The translations under genes and the position numbers were made by a program. Below are positions 1-6,658 of a DNA stretch of 13,867 nucleotides, one piece after another. Source of the stretch: Lachnospiraceae bacterium (lineage in GTDB: Bacteria; Bacillota; Clostridia; Lachnospirales; Lachnospiraceae); contig CAAFVW010000047.1 of assembly GCA_900766575.1 (NCBI GenBank), positions 1-13,867 on the forward strand. The letters run 5' to 3'. Within the stretch, counting starts at the first letter, position 1, and each line of letters begins with the position of its first letter. The notes under the pieces were generated by a model. It worked only from the letters and a program-made list of their open reading frames with translations, was not told the DNA's origin and made no database searches.

Positions 1-221
1 GTGTTCTTGAACCAGTTCGGGAACTGTGCCACACTGTCTGCGGAAAACAACAGGTTCTTATAATTGACCAGGCTCCATTCCTTCGGGAAAAAGGTGCTGG
101 TATTCATGCCGGTGTATGCACTGAAGGAGGTTGCCACCAGCCATACGATGGGCACCAGCCAGACAAATGCCAAAAACGCCAGTAACAGGTTATGTAATAA
201 AGTCTTAATAAATCTCTTCAT
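1..221 (-). CDS. malG: MalG-type maltose/maltodextrin ABC permease, N-terminal part, cut by window edge
   Basis: The second inner-membrane permease subunit of a carbohydrate ABC importer of the MalFGK2 type; it would pair with MalF and the ATPase to move malto-oligosaccharides inward. Only about 73 codons are present. The protein begins MKRFIKTLLHN and runs into a hydrophobic segment (about residues 11-33, with WLVPIVWLV). It continues with the periplasm-side sequence typical of MalG, with FFPKEWSLVNYKNLL at about residues 47-61. The start ATG shares its first base with the malF stop (TAATG), so translation is probably coupled. A GGAGG ribosome site lies about 10 bases upstream, inside malF. 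The C-terminal part with the EAA loop lies beyond the window. Family assignment rests on the N-terminal sequence and on synteny with malE and malF. Confidence 0.85.
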   Translation of the reverse strand, partial: MKRFIKTLLHNLLLAFLAFVWLVPIVWLVATSFSAYTGMNTSTFFPKEWSLVNYKNLLFSADSVAQFPNWFKN

Positions 222-1645
222 TAACGGAACGCCTCCTCTCTGTCACCCTTCAGGAATCTGCTGAAGGCAATGAGGGTAAATACCGCACAAAGGATAAACA
301 CGATAATACCGATGGTGGATGCCATCTTGTAATTGTAATAACTCTGTGTCAGATTGAACAGCCAGGTGATCAGCAGGTCCACTTCCTTCGCCTGGGAGTT
401 CGCCATGGCCTGATTGGTGGTGGTATATACACCCTGGGTCAACAGATAGATTACGTTAAAGTTATTAATATTCTTGACAAAATCCGTTACCAGAGAAGGT
501 CCGGTGACGAACAGCATATACGGCATGGTGATATGAATAAAGCTCTGCATTGGAGTAGCTCCGTCAATCTTCGCACTCTCCAGCTGGTCAGAAGGAATAT
601 TCATTAACACACCGGTAGCGATCAGCATCTGATAAGGAACACCGATCCAGATATTGATCAGGATGATCATTACATGTGCCCATCCGGGAGCGGACAAAAA
701 CGGAATATAACTGGTGCTGATCGCACCGATATCTCTCAGCCACTGGGTAATTCCCGCATTGGCACAGATCGTGTTCATGATACCATTGTTAGCGAAGAAG
801 TTACGTACCAGAAGCAGGGAAACGAACTGGGGAACTGCGATCGTTACAATGAACAGAGTTCTCCACAGCTTCGGCAGCTTCGTTCTCTTATTATTGATCA
901 GTAAGGACAACAGGATACCACCAAGGTAAGTGGTAAAAGTTGCGAACAGTGCCCATACCAGTGTCCAGATCAAAATCTTACGGAAGGCATAACCGAAGGT
1001 AATGGTCATTCCACCGTTGGAGAACAGATTCTTGAAGTTGGTAAATCCCACCCAGGTAAACAATGCGGAAGGAGGCATATGTCCCTGATCATAGTTCGTA
1101 AATGCGACAGCGATCAGGATCAACAAAGGAATGATCGTGAAAATAACGACCCCCATGACGGGAAGTGTCAGCAGTGTGATATAGAATTTGTCATTCTTGA
1201 ACTGCTGCAGATCCTCTACAAACGTATTGATATGTTCTCCTGCCTGTGCTTTTTTCTGAAGCCGGTAAACAGTCACTTCATTCTTAAGCCAGATCACCAG
1301 AAATGTAAACCAGATCACGAATGAGACTACGGAGAACAACAAGATCATAAACGAGTTGTCGTAATCGTTGAATTCATTCTGCATGGTTACAATGTTAAAA
1401 ACCGTCTCCTGCTGAACAGTTCCCAAAGTTCCAAAATCACGTACATACTCTGTGGCAAAGCCAAAGGTAAATACAATGACTGCCACTTCGAGCAGAGTCA
1501 TTAAAATACCTTTGATAATTTGTTTTCTGCGGATATATCCTGCTCCCATCCAGACCAGGGATAATTTTACGAACAGATCTCCTTTTACGACTGCCTCACC
1601 GAACTCCTTGAAGAATCCGCCGATTCCGCCCTTTTTCTTCTTCAT
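221..1645 (-). CDS. malF: MalF-type maltose/maltodextrin ABC permease
   Basis: Membrane permease subunit of a maltose/maltodextrin ABC importer, 474 aa. The N-terminus is basic (MKKKKGG). Hydrophobic segments lie at about residues 44-64, 98-120, 155-182, 221-250, 262-282, 321-346, 376-390 and 440-461. The long N-terminal region with extra membrane segments before the transport core is typical of MalF rather than MalG. The EAA loop that contacts the ATPase is at about residues 356-375 (ESAKIDGATP...). Start: the ATG at 1645 follows an AGGAGAGGG ribosome site by about 6 bases. The gene is separated from malE by 266 bp of structured sequence and overlaps malG by one base. The ATPase gene is absent here; many Clostridia supply a shared MsmX/MalK-type ATPase from elsewhere (inference). 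Confidence 0.9.
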   Translation of the reverse strand: MKKKKGGIGGFFKEFGEAVVKGDLFVKLSLVWMGAGYIRRKQIIKGILMTLLEVAVIVFTFGFATEYVRDFGTLGTVQQETVFNIVTMQNEFNDYDNSFMILLFSVVSFVIWFTFLVIWLKNEVTVYRLQKKAQAGEHINTFVEDLQQFKNDKFYITLLTLPVMGVVIFTIIPLLILIAVAFTNYDQGHMPPSALFTWVGFTNFKNLFSNGGMTITFGYAFRKILIWTLVWALFATFTTYLGGILLSLLINNKRTKLPKLWRTLFIVTIAVPQFVSLLLVRNFFANNGIMNTICANAGITQWLRDIGAISTSYIPFLSAPGWAHVMIILINIWIGVPYQMLIATGVLMNIPSDQLESAKIDGATPMQSFIHITMPYMLFVTGPSLVTDFVKNINNFNVIYLLTQGVYTTTNQAMANSQAKEVDLLITWLFNLTQSYYNYKMASTIGIIVFILCAVFTLIAFSRFLKGDREEAFR

Positions 1646-1734
1646 TCTCTGCCCTCTCCTTTCTTCATATTAATATAAAAATTTTAGTAACTATTCCGAA
1701 CACCTTCCCGCGCTCATCTGAATAGCTACATAAC

Positions 1735-1765
1735 CCGGCAGGCAGGAGTCGAACCCGCTTACCGG
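1735..1765 (-). other. Hairpin resembling a tRNA T-arm in the malE-malF gap
   Basis: Read on the minus strand, this stretch folds as a 4-bp CCGG/CCGG stem (1762-1765 with 1735-1738), a symmetric 3x3 internal loop, a 5-bp GCGGG/CCTGC stem with one G-U pair (1754-1758 with 1742-1746) and a 7-base loop TTCGACT. The upper stem and loop match the canonical tRNA T-arm (TTCRANY loop). No matching D-arm, anticodon arm or acceptor stem was found around it. It is therefore not a tRNA gene. It lies in the 5' leader of malF and could be an RNA stability element, a relic, or chance. Confidence 0.4.
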
Positions 1766-1775
1766 AAACGTTTCC
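1764..1775. promoter_or_regulatory. Perfect 12-bp LacI-family-type palindrome (GGAAACGTTTCC) before malF
   Basis: GGAAACGTTTCC is a perfect palindrome centred on CG, the usual architecture of LacI/CcpA-family operators. It differs from the two GCAA-N-CG-N-TTGT sites at the malE and regulator promoters, so it may be read by another family member. Compared with the CcpA catabolite site consensus it keeps the central part but misses two outer bases. It lies just downstream of the malE-malF hairpin, and an operator there could control a separate malFG transcript, but I see no convincing promoter. Binding is inferred from sequence only. Confidence 0.45.
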
Positions 1776-1777
1776 TG

Positions 1778-1830
1778 TAAAAAAGGCATCCCTCCACTAC
1801 GTATTATTGTTCATAGCTTCAGGACGCCTT
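1778..1830 (-). terminator. Hairpin with U-tract after malE: attenuating terminator or 3' stabiliser
   Basis: On the minus strand AAGGCGTCC pairs with GGATGCCTT (9 bp, one G-U), followed by a run of seven Ts. The 30-base interior can form a second helix (CTATG with CGTAG) across a symmetric 5x5 internal loop. The position just after malE and before malF fits partial termination or protection of the malE message, as hairpins between malE and malF do in other bacteria (established for enteric bacteria; inferred here). The large interior makes termination efficiency uncertain. Confidence 0.65.
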
Positions 1831-1911
1831 TCTATTCTCTGTATTCGTTCTGCACCAGAACGTTTTCATCATTCATTTGTAACAGAACCGGAACAGATCA
1901 TCTTCCCAAAC

Positions 1912-3243
1912 TTATTCAGCGGGTACGGAAACACCTTCTACCAGCTCATCCAGTGCTGCCTGGATACCAGCTTCATCATCAGCCTTCAGCTGACCCTGAG
2001 CTACTTTCTCACCGAAGGTAGCAGCGGGATCCCAGTACTTGCCACCAACAATCTGAACCACACCATAAGCGGACTGCTCAGACAGAGCTGCAATAGCGGT
2101 ATTGGAAGAAACTTCCTCGGAACCAGCAACGTTGATATTGGAAGGTCCGATCTCTCTCTCTGCGAAACGTACTGCCTGGTTGTCTTCGTTGGTGATCCAG
2201 TCAGCCAGCAGAGTTGCCCAACCTGCATTTGCAGAATACTTGTTAACACCTACCAGCTTGAAGCCTGCTACGGAACCCTGCTGGATCTGCTTGTCACCAC
2301 AGGTATAAGTAGGAAGCTTGGTAGCTGCGTAGCCATCACCAAAAGCGGTCTGAGCTGCGGTTGCATCCCAGGTACCGGAAACTACTGCACACAGATCACC
2401 GGAAGCGATCTGGTTAGATACGTCACCATCAGCGATCGGAAGGAATGCGCTGTTGCCGGCGATGTTCAGCATAGCCTGTACCACCTGTACACCGGTAACG
2501 CCATCAGCGCTGGTACCGTTCCAGTCCATAGCAGTGCTGCCGTCGTCATTCAGTGCGGTAGTAAAGCCTGCACCATAGAAGAAAGAAGCGTTATACCAAC
2601 CGGAAGCAAGAGTCATACCAACCTTCTTGCCAGCCTTATCAGCTGCTGCAAGTAAGGTATCCCAGCTCTGTGCATCTTCGGGAGTTACTAAAGTGGAATT
2701 GTAATATAAGAAGTAACCGTTATCAGCACTCATAGGGAATGCATACAGTGTGCCATCCTTGGTTGCTGCGTCTACAGAACCGGGAGCATTTGCACTCTTA
2801 ACATCAGCTACGCTCTTGCCTGCGTAAGCTTCCAGAGCTGCATCCATTTCATCGACAGACTGCAGAGCGCCTGCATTTACCAGGTCGATCAGCTGATCAG
2901 ATGCGAAAGCATACACATCAGCAGCAGCCTCAATATCGGCTAAAACAGTATCCTTAGCTGTGGATTCGGACTCGGTACCAAGCTGGATATCGAAGTTTGC
3001 ATAATCTGCATAATGCTCCTTGAAGGAATCGATCATGCCCTGTAACATGGTCTGATCTTCCTCAGCACCCCAGATTCTCAGGGTAACGTCCTGCTTCTCA
3101 GCGGGAGCGGTCTGTGCAGCTTCGGTAGAAGCTGCGGTGGTAGCAACGGCATCAGTACTGGTGTTGGAAGAATCAGAGCTTCCACAAGCTACCAGAGAGA
3201 ATGCCATAGTCAGTGACATTGCTAAAGCGACTAACTTTTTCAT
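1912..3243 (-). CDS. malE: Maltose/maltodextrin-type ABC transporter substrate-binding lipoprotein
   Basis: Extracellular binding protein that captures sugar and delivers it to MalFG; 443 aa. A signal peptide (MKKLVALAMSLTMAFS) ends in the lipobox LVAC with the acylated cysteine at residue 20, so the mature protein is a membrane-anchored lipoprotein. Residues 21-50 are a Ser/Thr/Ala-rich linker, and the solute-binding fold begins near VTLRIWGAEED (about residue 53). The family is the MalE-like cluster of extracellular solute-binding proteins. The chosen ATG at 3243 has AGGAGG 8 bases upstream. An in-frame ATG at 3291 was rejected because it lies inside the operator, lacks a ribosome site and would bury the signal peptide. 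Its own promoter and a LacI-type operator lie upstream. The sugar is inferred from the MalFG context; other alpha-glucans are possible. Confidence 0.88.
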   Translation of the reverse strand: MKKLVALAMSLTMAFSLVACGSSDSSNTSTDAVATTAASTEAAQTAPAEKQDVTLRIWGAEEDQTMLQGMIDSFKEHYADYANFDIQLGTESESTAKDTVLADIEAAADVYAFASDQLIDLVNAGALQSVDEMDAALEAYAGKSVADVKSANAPGSVDAATKDGTLYAFPMSADNGYFLYYNSTLVTPEDAQSWDTLLAAADKAGKKVGMTLASGWYNASFFYGAGFTTALNDDGSTAMDWNGTSADGVTGVQVVQAMLNIAGNSAFLPIADGDVSNQIASGDLCAVVSGTWDATAAQTAFGDGYAATKLPTYTCGDKQIQQGSVAGFKLVGVNKYSANAGWATLLADWITNEDNQAVRFAEREIGPSNINVAGSEEVSSNTAIAALSEQSAYGVVQIVGGKYWDPAATFGEKVAQGQLKADDEAGIQAALDELVEGVSVPAE

Positions 3244-3284
3244 TTTGTTATCCTCCTGTTTTGTTTTGCAAGTTTTGTGCGCAT

Positions 3285-3299
3285 TGCGCAACCGCTTGT
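3285..3299. promoter_or_regulatory. LacI-family operator at the malE promoter
   Basis: The plus strand reads TGCGCAACCGCTTGT, with a symmetric core GCAA-C-CG-C-TTGT. It matches 13 of 15 bases of the site at 4642-4656 in front of the regulator gene, differing only at the two N positions beside the central CG. It lies 10 bases downstream of the malE -10 box, over the start of transcription, where a bound repressor would block initiation. The regulator encoded at 3519-4535 is the obvious ligand (inference). Confidence 0.75.
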
Positions 3300-3309
3300 C
3301 TACAATAAT

Positions 3310-3338
3310 AGTGTAGCAACATTTCCTTATGTTGTCAA
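3310..3338 (-). promoter_or_regulatory. Sigma-A type promoter of malE
   Basis: A perfect -35 box TTGACA (3333-3338) and a -10 box TACACT (3310-3315) are separated by exactly 17 bp on the minus strand. Transcription would start near 3303, leaving a leader of about 60 bases that carries the operator and the AGGAGG ribosome site of malE. Confidence 0.72.
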
Positions 3339-3370
3339 TTTATAATAATGACTGATATTGAGTCTTAAAA

Positions 3371-3387
3371 TTGTGCATTTTGCACAA
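3371..3387. promoter_or_regulatory. Perfect dyad TTGTGCA-TTT-TGCACAA upstream of the malE promoter
   Basis: A perfect 7-bp inverted repeat with a 3-base centre lies about 32 bp upstream of the malE -35 box, centred near -76 from the predicted start. This is a usual place for an activator or a second regulator to bind. The half-site (TTGTGCA) resembles but is not the LacI-type GCAA half-site, and there is no central CG. As RNA it would be a small hairpin without a U-tract, so termination is unlikely. No regulator can be named. Confidence 0.45.
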
Positions 3388-3431
3388 CTGTTTTTTGAAA
3401 CCCTTGATTTTACTGGGTTTTTGGCACATCC

Positions 3432-3467
3432 TTTTTTTTGAAAAAATACTTTTTTTATGATTTTTTT
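3432..3467. other. Phased A/T tracts between the regulator gene and malE
   Basis: Four homopolymer runs occur in 36 bp: T8 at 3432-3439, A6 at 3441-3446, T7 at 3450-3456 and T7 at 3461-3467. Their centres are about 8 to 11 bp apart, close to a helical turn, so intrinsic DNA bending is likely. The runs are about 130-165 bp upstream of the predicted malE start. They might equally serve as the U-rich tail of a terminator for the regulator gene. Confidence 0.4.
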
Positions 3468-3479
3468 GAGCAAAATCAA

Positions 3480-3494
3480 GGAAAACGTTTTTCC
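3480..3494 (-). terminator. Small hairpin after the LacI-family regulator gene
   Basis: GGAAAA and TTTTCC form a perfect 6-bp stem around a 3-base loop, 24 bases beyond the regulator stop codon, followed on the minus strand by T-rich sequence (TTGATTTTG). It is the only terminator-like structure near this gene end. The short AT-rich stem makes it weak, so some read-through into malE is possible. Confidence 0.4.
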
Positions 3495-3518
3495 AGATTA
3501 TGATTTTCACGCTTCTGA

Positions 3519-4535
3519 TCAGCCTTTTGTAGACTCCTTTAGGATGATCTCATAGTCCAAAAGGGTTTTGTCCGGAACTGTTTTGCCATGGATCCTATCC
3601 AACAGCACCTGGCAGGATCTTCTGCCCAACTCTGTGATATTGAATTTCAGCGAGGTTATGGTAATCGGATAATTTTCCAGAATTCTGCTGTAATGACAGG
3701 ATGCCACCTTCATCTGATCCGGTATGCGCACCCCCATACGGGCAAGCTTTCTGACCACTTCGTCACAGATATAGTCATCCTGGCACAGAATGCACTCCAC
3801 GCCGCTTTTTCTCAGCTCTTCCACCGCTTTTTCCACCATAGCTTTACTGCTTAAATCCGTGTAGACCAGGTCCTGATTCAGCTTTCGTTTCCCCTTGCGA
3901 TAGGCTTCTTCGTATCCCTGATATCTGCAGCGGTTGACCATCTGGTCCATATCGCTGCCCAGATAAGCAATGTTCTGAATACCCTTGGCGAACAGAACCG
4001 TTACCAGTTCCCTGCAGGCTCCCACATTGTCATGATCCACCTGTACCACATCATCATCCGGGAATTTTCCCACAGCCACGAAGGGAATCTGCTTCTGCTT
4101 CAGGAATTTTACATATTTATCATTCTCATAGGTTCTGGTGAGGATCATTCCGTCCACTTTACGGTTCTTGATCAGTCTCTCCAGCGGTTTGGTATCGTTT
4201 CCGTTCGTCGTGACTACGATAATATCATAGTCATTGGCCTGTGCCACTTCTTCCACGCCGTACATACAGGTATGAAAAAAAGGCATATCCACCAGTGTAT
4301 TGACTTCCGGCAGGATAATGGCAATGTTATTCGTCTTGGACTGTGCCAGACTCTGAGCCGCTGCATTGGGATAAAAGCCGTGTTCCTCTATATAATCCAG
4401 AATCCGGTCCCTGGTAGCCGCACCGATACGTCCCTTCCCGGAGATGGCTCTGGAGACTGTGCTGGCCGATACGCCCAGTTCCCTCGCCACATCATGGATC
4501 GTCATTGTCTTGTCATTATCAGCATTATTGTTCAT
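3519..4535 (-). CDS. LacI-family transcriptional regulator of the maltose locus
   Basis: DNA-binding sugar-responsive repressor, 338 aa from the chosen start. The helix-turn-helix is at about residues 12-32 (TIHDVARELGVSASTVSRAI), followed by a hinge region (YPNAAAQSLA) and a periplasmic-binding-protein-like effector domain from about residue 69 (NNIAIILPEV) to the end. The start is uncertain. ATG at 4535 overlaps the stop of a possible leader peptide (ATGA); ATG at 4505 gives the canonical LacI N-terminus MTIHDVA but has no ribosome site; TTG at 4565 is the longest option. The gene has its own promoter with an operator nearly identical to that at malE, which implies autoregulation. It lies directly upstream of malEFG and is the natural candidate for a MalR-type regulator responding to maltose or maltodextrin (inference). 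Confidence 0.9.
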   Translation of the reverse strand: MNNNADNDKTMTIHDVARELGVSASTVSRAISGKGRIGAATRDRILDYIEEHGFYPNAAAQSLAQSKTNNIAIILPEVNTLVDMPFFHTCMYGVEEVAQANDYDIIVVTTNGNDTKPLERLIKNRKVDGMILTRTYENDKYVKFLKQKQIPFVAVGKFPDDDVVQVDHDNVGACRELVTVLFAKGIQNIAYLGSDMDQMVNRCRYQGYEEAYRKGKRKLNQDLVYTDLSSKAMVEKAVEELRKSGVECILCQDDYICDEVVRKLARMGVRIPDQMKVASCHYSRILENYPITITSLKFNITELGRRSCQVLLDRIHGKTVPDKTLLDYEIILKESTKG

Positions 4536-4582
4536 ACTTTTGTCATGCCTTTCCGTGACCTGCAATTTGGGATTGCAGACAC
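4532..4582 (-). CDS. Possible 16-residue leader peptide coupled to the LacI-family gene
   Basis: A GTG-initiated frame encodes MSAIPNCRSRKGMTKV. Its GGAGG ribosome site (4588-4592) lies 5 bases upstream, the best such site in the regulator leader. Its TGA stop overlaps the ATG at 4535 of the regulator in an ATGA arrangement typical of translational coupling. The regulator itself has no good ribosome site at any of its candidate starts, which makes coupling attractive. The peptide has no recognisable family and could be fortuitous. Confidence 0.35.
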   Translation of the reverse strand: MSAIPNCRSRKGMTKV

Positions 4583-4641
4583 ACTATCCTCCACATTCTT
4601 TGCGCAATCTGATATTTTCACATTTTTTTAATATGTTTTTA

Positions 4642-4656
4642 TGCGCAAACGATTGT
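4642..4656. promoter_or_regulatory. LacI-family operator at the regulator's own promoter
   Basis: The plus strand reads TGCGCAAACGATTGT, the same 15-bp pattern as at 3285-3299 with changes only beside the central CG. It begins 8 bases after the -10 box and covers the predicted start of transcription. A further TTGCGCAA half-site occurs at about 4601-4608 in the leader. The arrangement implies autorepression. Confidence 0.72.
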
Positions 4657-4664
4657 TCATATTT

Positions 4665-4693
4665 ATAGTAGCATCTTGCCATGGTGCTTTCAA
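4665..4693 (-). promoter_or_regulatory. Sigma-A type promoter of the LacI-family regulator
   Basis: On the minus strand a -35 box TTGAAA (4688-4693) and a -10 box TACTAT (4665-4670) are separated by 17 bp. Predicted start is near 4658, inside the operator. The layout mirrors that of the malE promoter. Confidence 0.6.
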
Positions 4694-4827
4694 TGCAACT
4701 TTTTACACAAAATGGCTTTTGATTTCTATACAATAGTTACAAAAGAATGGTTTTTCTTGAAGTCATTTAACCTTTTCCTCTGTTTTTCGTTCTGGAACTG
4801 TTTCCAATCAGGTTTTTCACTCTTCTT

Positions 4828-6591
4828 TTACGTCGGAATGCTCTCTGCCACACACAGTTTCCCATATCCCACTCTGTCATTGGGATATTCCGTCTCTCCC
4901 CGCAGCGGCCTTGCGCCTTTTCTGAGATAGGCTTTGACTTTTTCCCCATATAAAAATGGATCATTTCCGCGTATGATTCCCCACTCCATCAAAAGCGCAG
5001 CGGCCCCGCTGACAATCGGAGCTGCAAAGGAGGTTCCTGTCACAGAAGTAAAACCGCCGTATACATCCAGGGCCTGAATATTCACGCCGGGAGCCACAAG
5101 ATCGGGCTTGATCAGTCCGGCGGCCGCAACCCCTATGGTCCGTGCCGTATCCGCATATCCTCTGCCGGAAAAATCAGCATAACTGTCATAGACCTGGTCA
5201 TAAGCTCCCACTGTGATCACTTTGGAAGCCGTGGAGGGAACCGTCAGTGTCACCTGGGGAGTGGAACGATAGAAGCCCGTATTCTCTCCCGTTCCACTTC
5301 CCGCCGGAAGATACAGATAATATTGTCCTGTCACTGTCGTTACCGCTTCCAGCCGGATCGTCCAGATGCCTGCATTGATATAAGCTCCGGTCACCGGAAT
5401 CAATTCCAGATAGATCTCCTGCGCCACCGCATAAGGCAGCGGCTCTCCCAGATAGGCCAGAATTCTGGTCTGTTCCAGCTCAAACGTATATTTTCCGCCT
5501 TGTATATTTGTGGACAGCTCCGTTTCCTCACCTCCCGGAGCCTGCAATCGAACCCGGTATACATCGCTGTAATTTTTCCAAAGTTGGATGTTCAGACTTC
5601 TTTCATAGTTTCCTACCGCCAGTTCCACACGACCGTCCCTCGTTATGTTCCCGGCAAAATGCCCTCTGGCATTCCCCTCGTTGCCGCTTCCCACACAGAT
5701 CACAGTTCTGCCGATCTCCGAAGCATTGTCCAGGAATCTCTCCAGCAGGGAACTTCCATCATGGGAACCATAGCTGTTGCCAAAGCTCAAATTGATGGCG
5801 AGCGGCTGATTTGATTCCAAAGCTTTTCGTAACGCATAGGTCACTCCCCGCATGATTTCCGTGGTCCGGGGGAATCCTTCCTCTCTCGGAAGCCCCAGCT
5901 TCACCACGATCAGCTCCGCCTCCGGTGCAGCCCCCATATAGAGTCCATCCGGGCTTCTTCCGGCTGCGATGCCTGCGACTGCGGTTCCGTGTCCGGTGCT
6001 GTCCCTGCTGGGAATCCGTTGATAGCGTTCCATCACTCCCATTTGCAACGCTTCATTAATTTCTGCTTCCGTATATTCTGTCCCCTGGAAGAATCCCGGA
6101 GGCACCCTGCCTGGGGCCGTCTGGTCCCATGGTATCGTCTGATCCCAGAGATATCGTATCCGTGTACTGCCGTCCGCTTCGCGGAATACGTCCAGATCCC
6201 AGGTGATTCCGGAATCCAATACAGCCAAAAGAACGCCTCTTCCATTCAGGAAGGGCGTTCTCATCGTCACCGGTGGAAAACAGGAAGCGCTGTTCGGAGG
6301 CGTCTGCGTGTAATAAAATCTTTTCGGTTTTTCCACATACTCGATCTGTGAGTTCTCCGATACCGCATCTATCAAAGCCTCCGGAACCGTAAGGATCGCA
6401 TATCCTGCAATCAGTTCCTCCACCACAATATTCAGTTTCCGCAGACTGTCCAGACTGCCGTGATATTTCACGATCAGCTCCCAGCTGCGGTTCTCCGCAC
6501 AATAACCGACATTCAGGCTTTCCGTCAGTTCCCGTTCCGCCACCGGAGTTTCCAATGCAAGATTCAGGATATTTTCCAGTTTCTGGTCCAT
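4828..6591 (-). CDS. S8 subtilisin-like serine protease, Csp-like with jelly-roll insertion
   Basis: A 587-aa peptidase of the subtilisin family. Residues 1-95 look like a prodomain. The catalytic triad is complete: Asp126 (AVLDSGI), His201 (STGHGTAVAG) and Ser521 (TGTSFAAP), with the oxyanion-hole Asn304 (GSGNEG). About 140 residues of beta-rich sequence sit between Asn304 and the Ser521 region, matching the jelly-roll insertion of clostridial Csp proteases, which process the spore cortex hydrolase precursor during germination (family knowledge). There is no signal peptide, so a cytoplasmic or spore location is expected. The ATG at 6591 has a GGGG stretch 7 bases upstream. An upstream in-frame start at 6690 was rejected because it overlaps the hemerythrin gene and lacks similarity. 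Substrate is unknown; no germination gene is adjacent. Confidence 0.88.
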   Translation of the reverse strand: MDQKLENILNLALETPVAERELTESLNVGYCAENRSWELIVKYHGSLDSLRKLNIVVEELIAGYAILTVPEALIDAVSENSQIEYVEKPKRFYYTQTPPNSASCFPPVTMRTPFLNGRGVLLAVLDSGITWDLDVFREADGSTRIRYLWDQTIPWDQTAPGRVPPGFFQGTEYTEAEINEALQMGVMERYQRIPSRDSTGHGTAVAGIAAGRSPDGLYMGAAPEAELIVVKLGLPREEGFPRTTEIMRGVTYALRKALESNQPLAINLSFGNSYGSHDGSSLLERFLDNASEIGRTVICVGSGNEGNARGHFAGNITRDGRVELAVGNYERSLNIQLWKNYSDVYRVRLQAPGGEETELSTNIQGGKYTFELEQTRILAYLGEPLPYAVAQEIYLELIPVTGAYINAGIWTIRLEAVTTVTGQYYLYLPAGSGTGENTGFYRSTPQVTLTVPSTASKVITVGAYDQVYDSYADFSGRGYADTARTIGVAAAGLIKPDLVAPGVNIQALDVYGGFTSVTGTSFAAPIVSGAAALLMEWGIIRGNDPFLYGEKVKAYLRKGARPLRGETEYPNDRVGYGKLCVAESIPT

Positions 6592-6658
6592 GGGAAATCC
6601 CCACTTTTTCCTACACTTCCTACATCTTATGCTCCGTGAGTCAAAAAATTTCCAGGGC

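Noticed and set aside
1700..1766. A tRNA gene suggested by the T-arm-like sequence in the malE-malF gap
   Set aside because: No acceptor stem pairing, D-arm, anticodon arm or CCA end can be assembled around it on the minus strand.
1807..2655. A long plus-strand open frame (282 codons) opposite malE
   Set aside because: It is antisense to a well-supported lipoprotein gene, is Ser/Cys-rich with no family features, and has no ribosome site; it is a by-product of malE codon use.
3398..3420. AAACCC/GGGTTT hairpin followed by Ts on the plus strand, as a plus-strand terminator
   Set aside because: No plus-strand gene ends nearby; the stem is 6 bp with an 11-base loop, and it lies in a region full of A/T runs.
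6056..6604. A 182-codon minus-strand frame overlapping the S8 protease gene in another phase
   Set aside because: Gly/Arg-rich shadow of the protease coding sequence with no recognisable domain.
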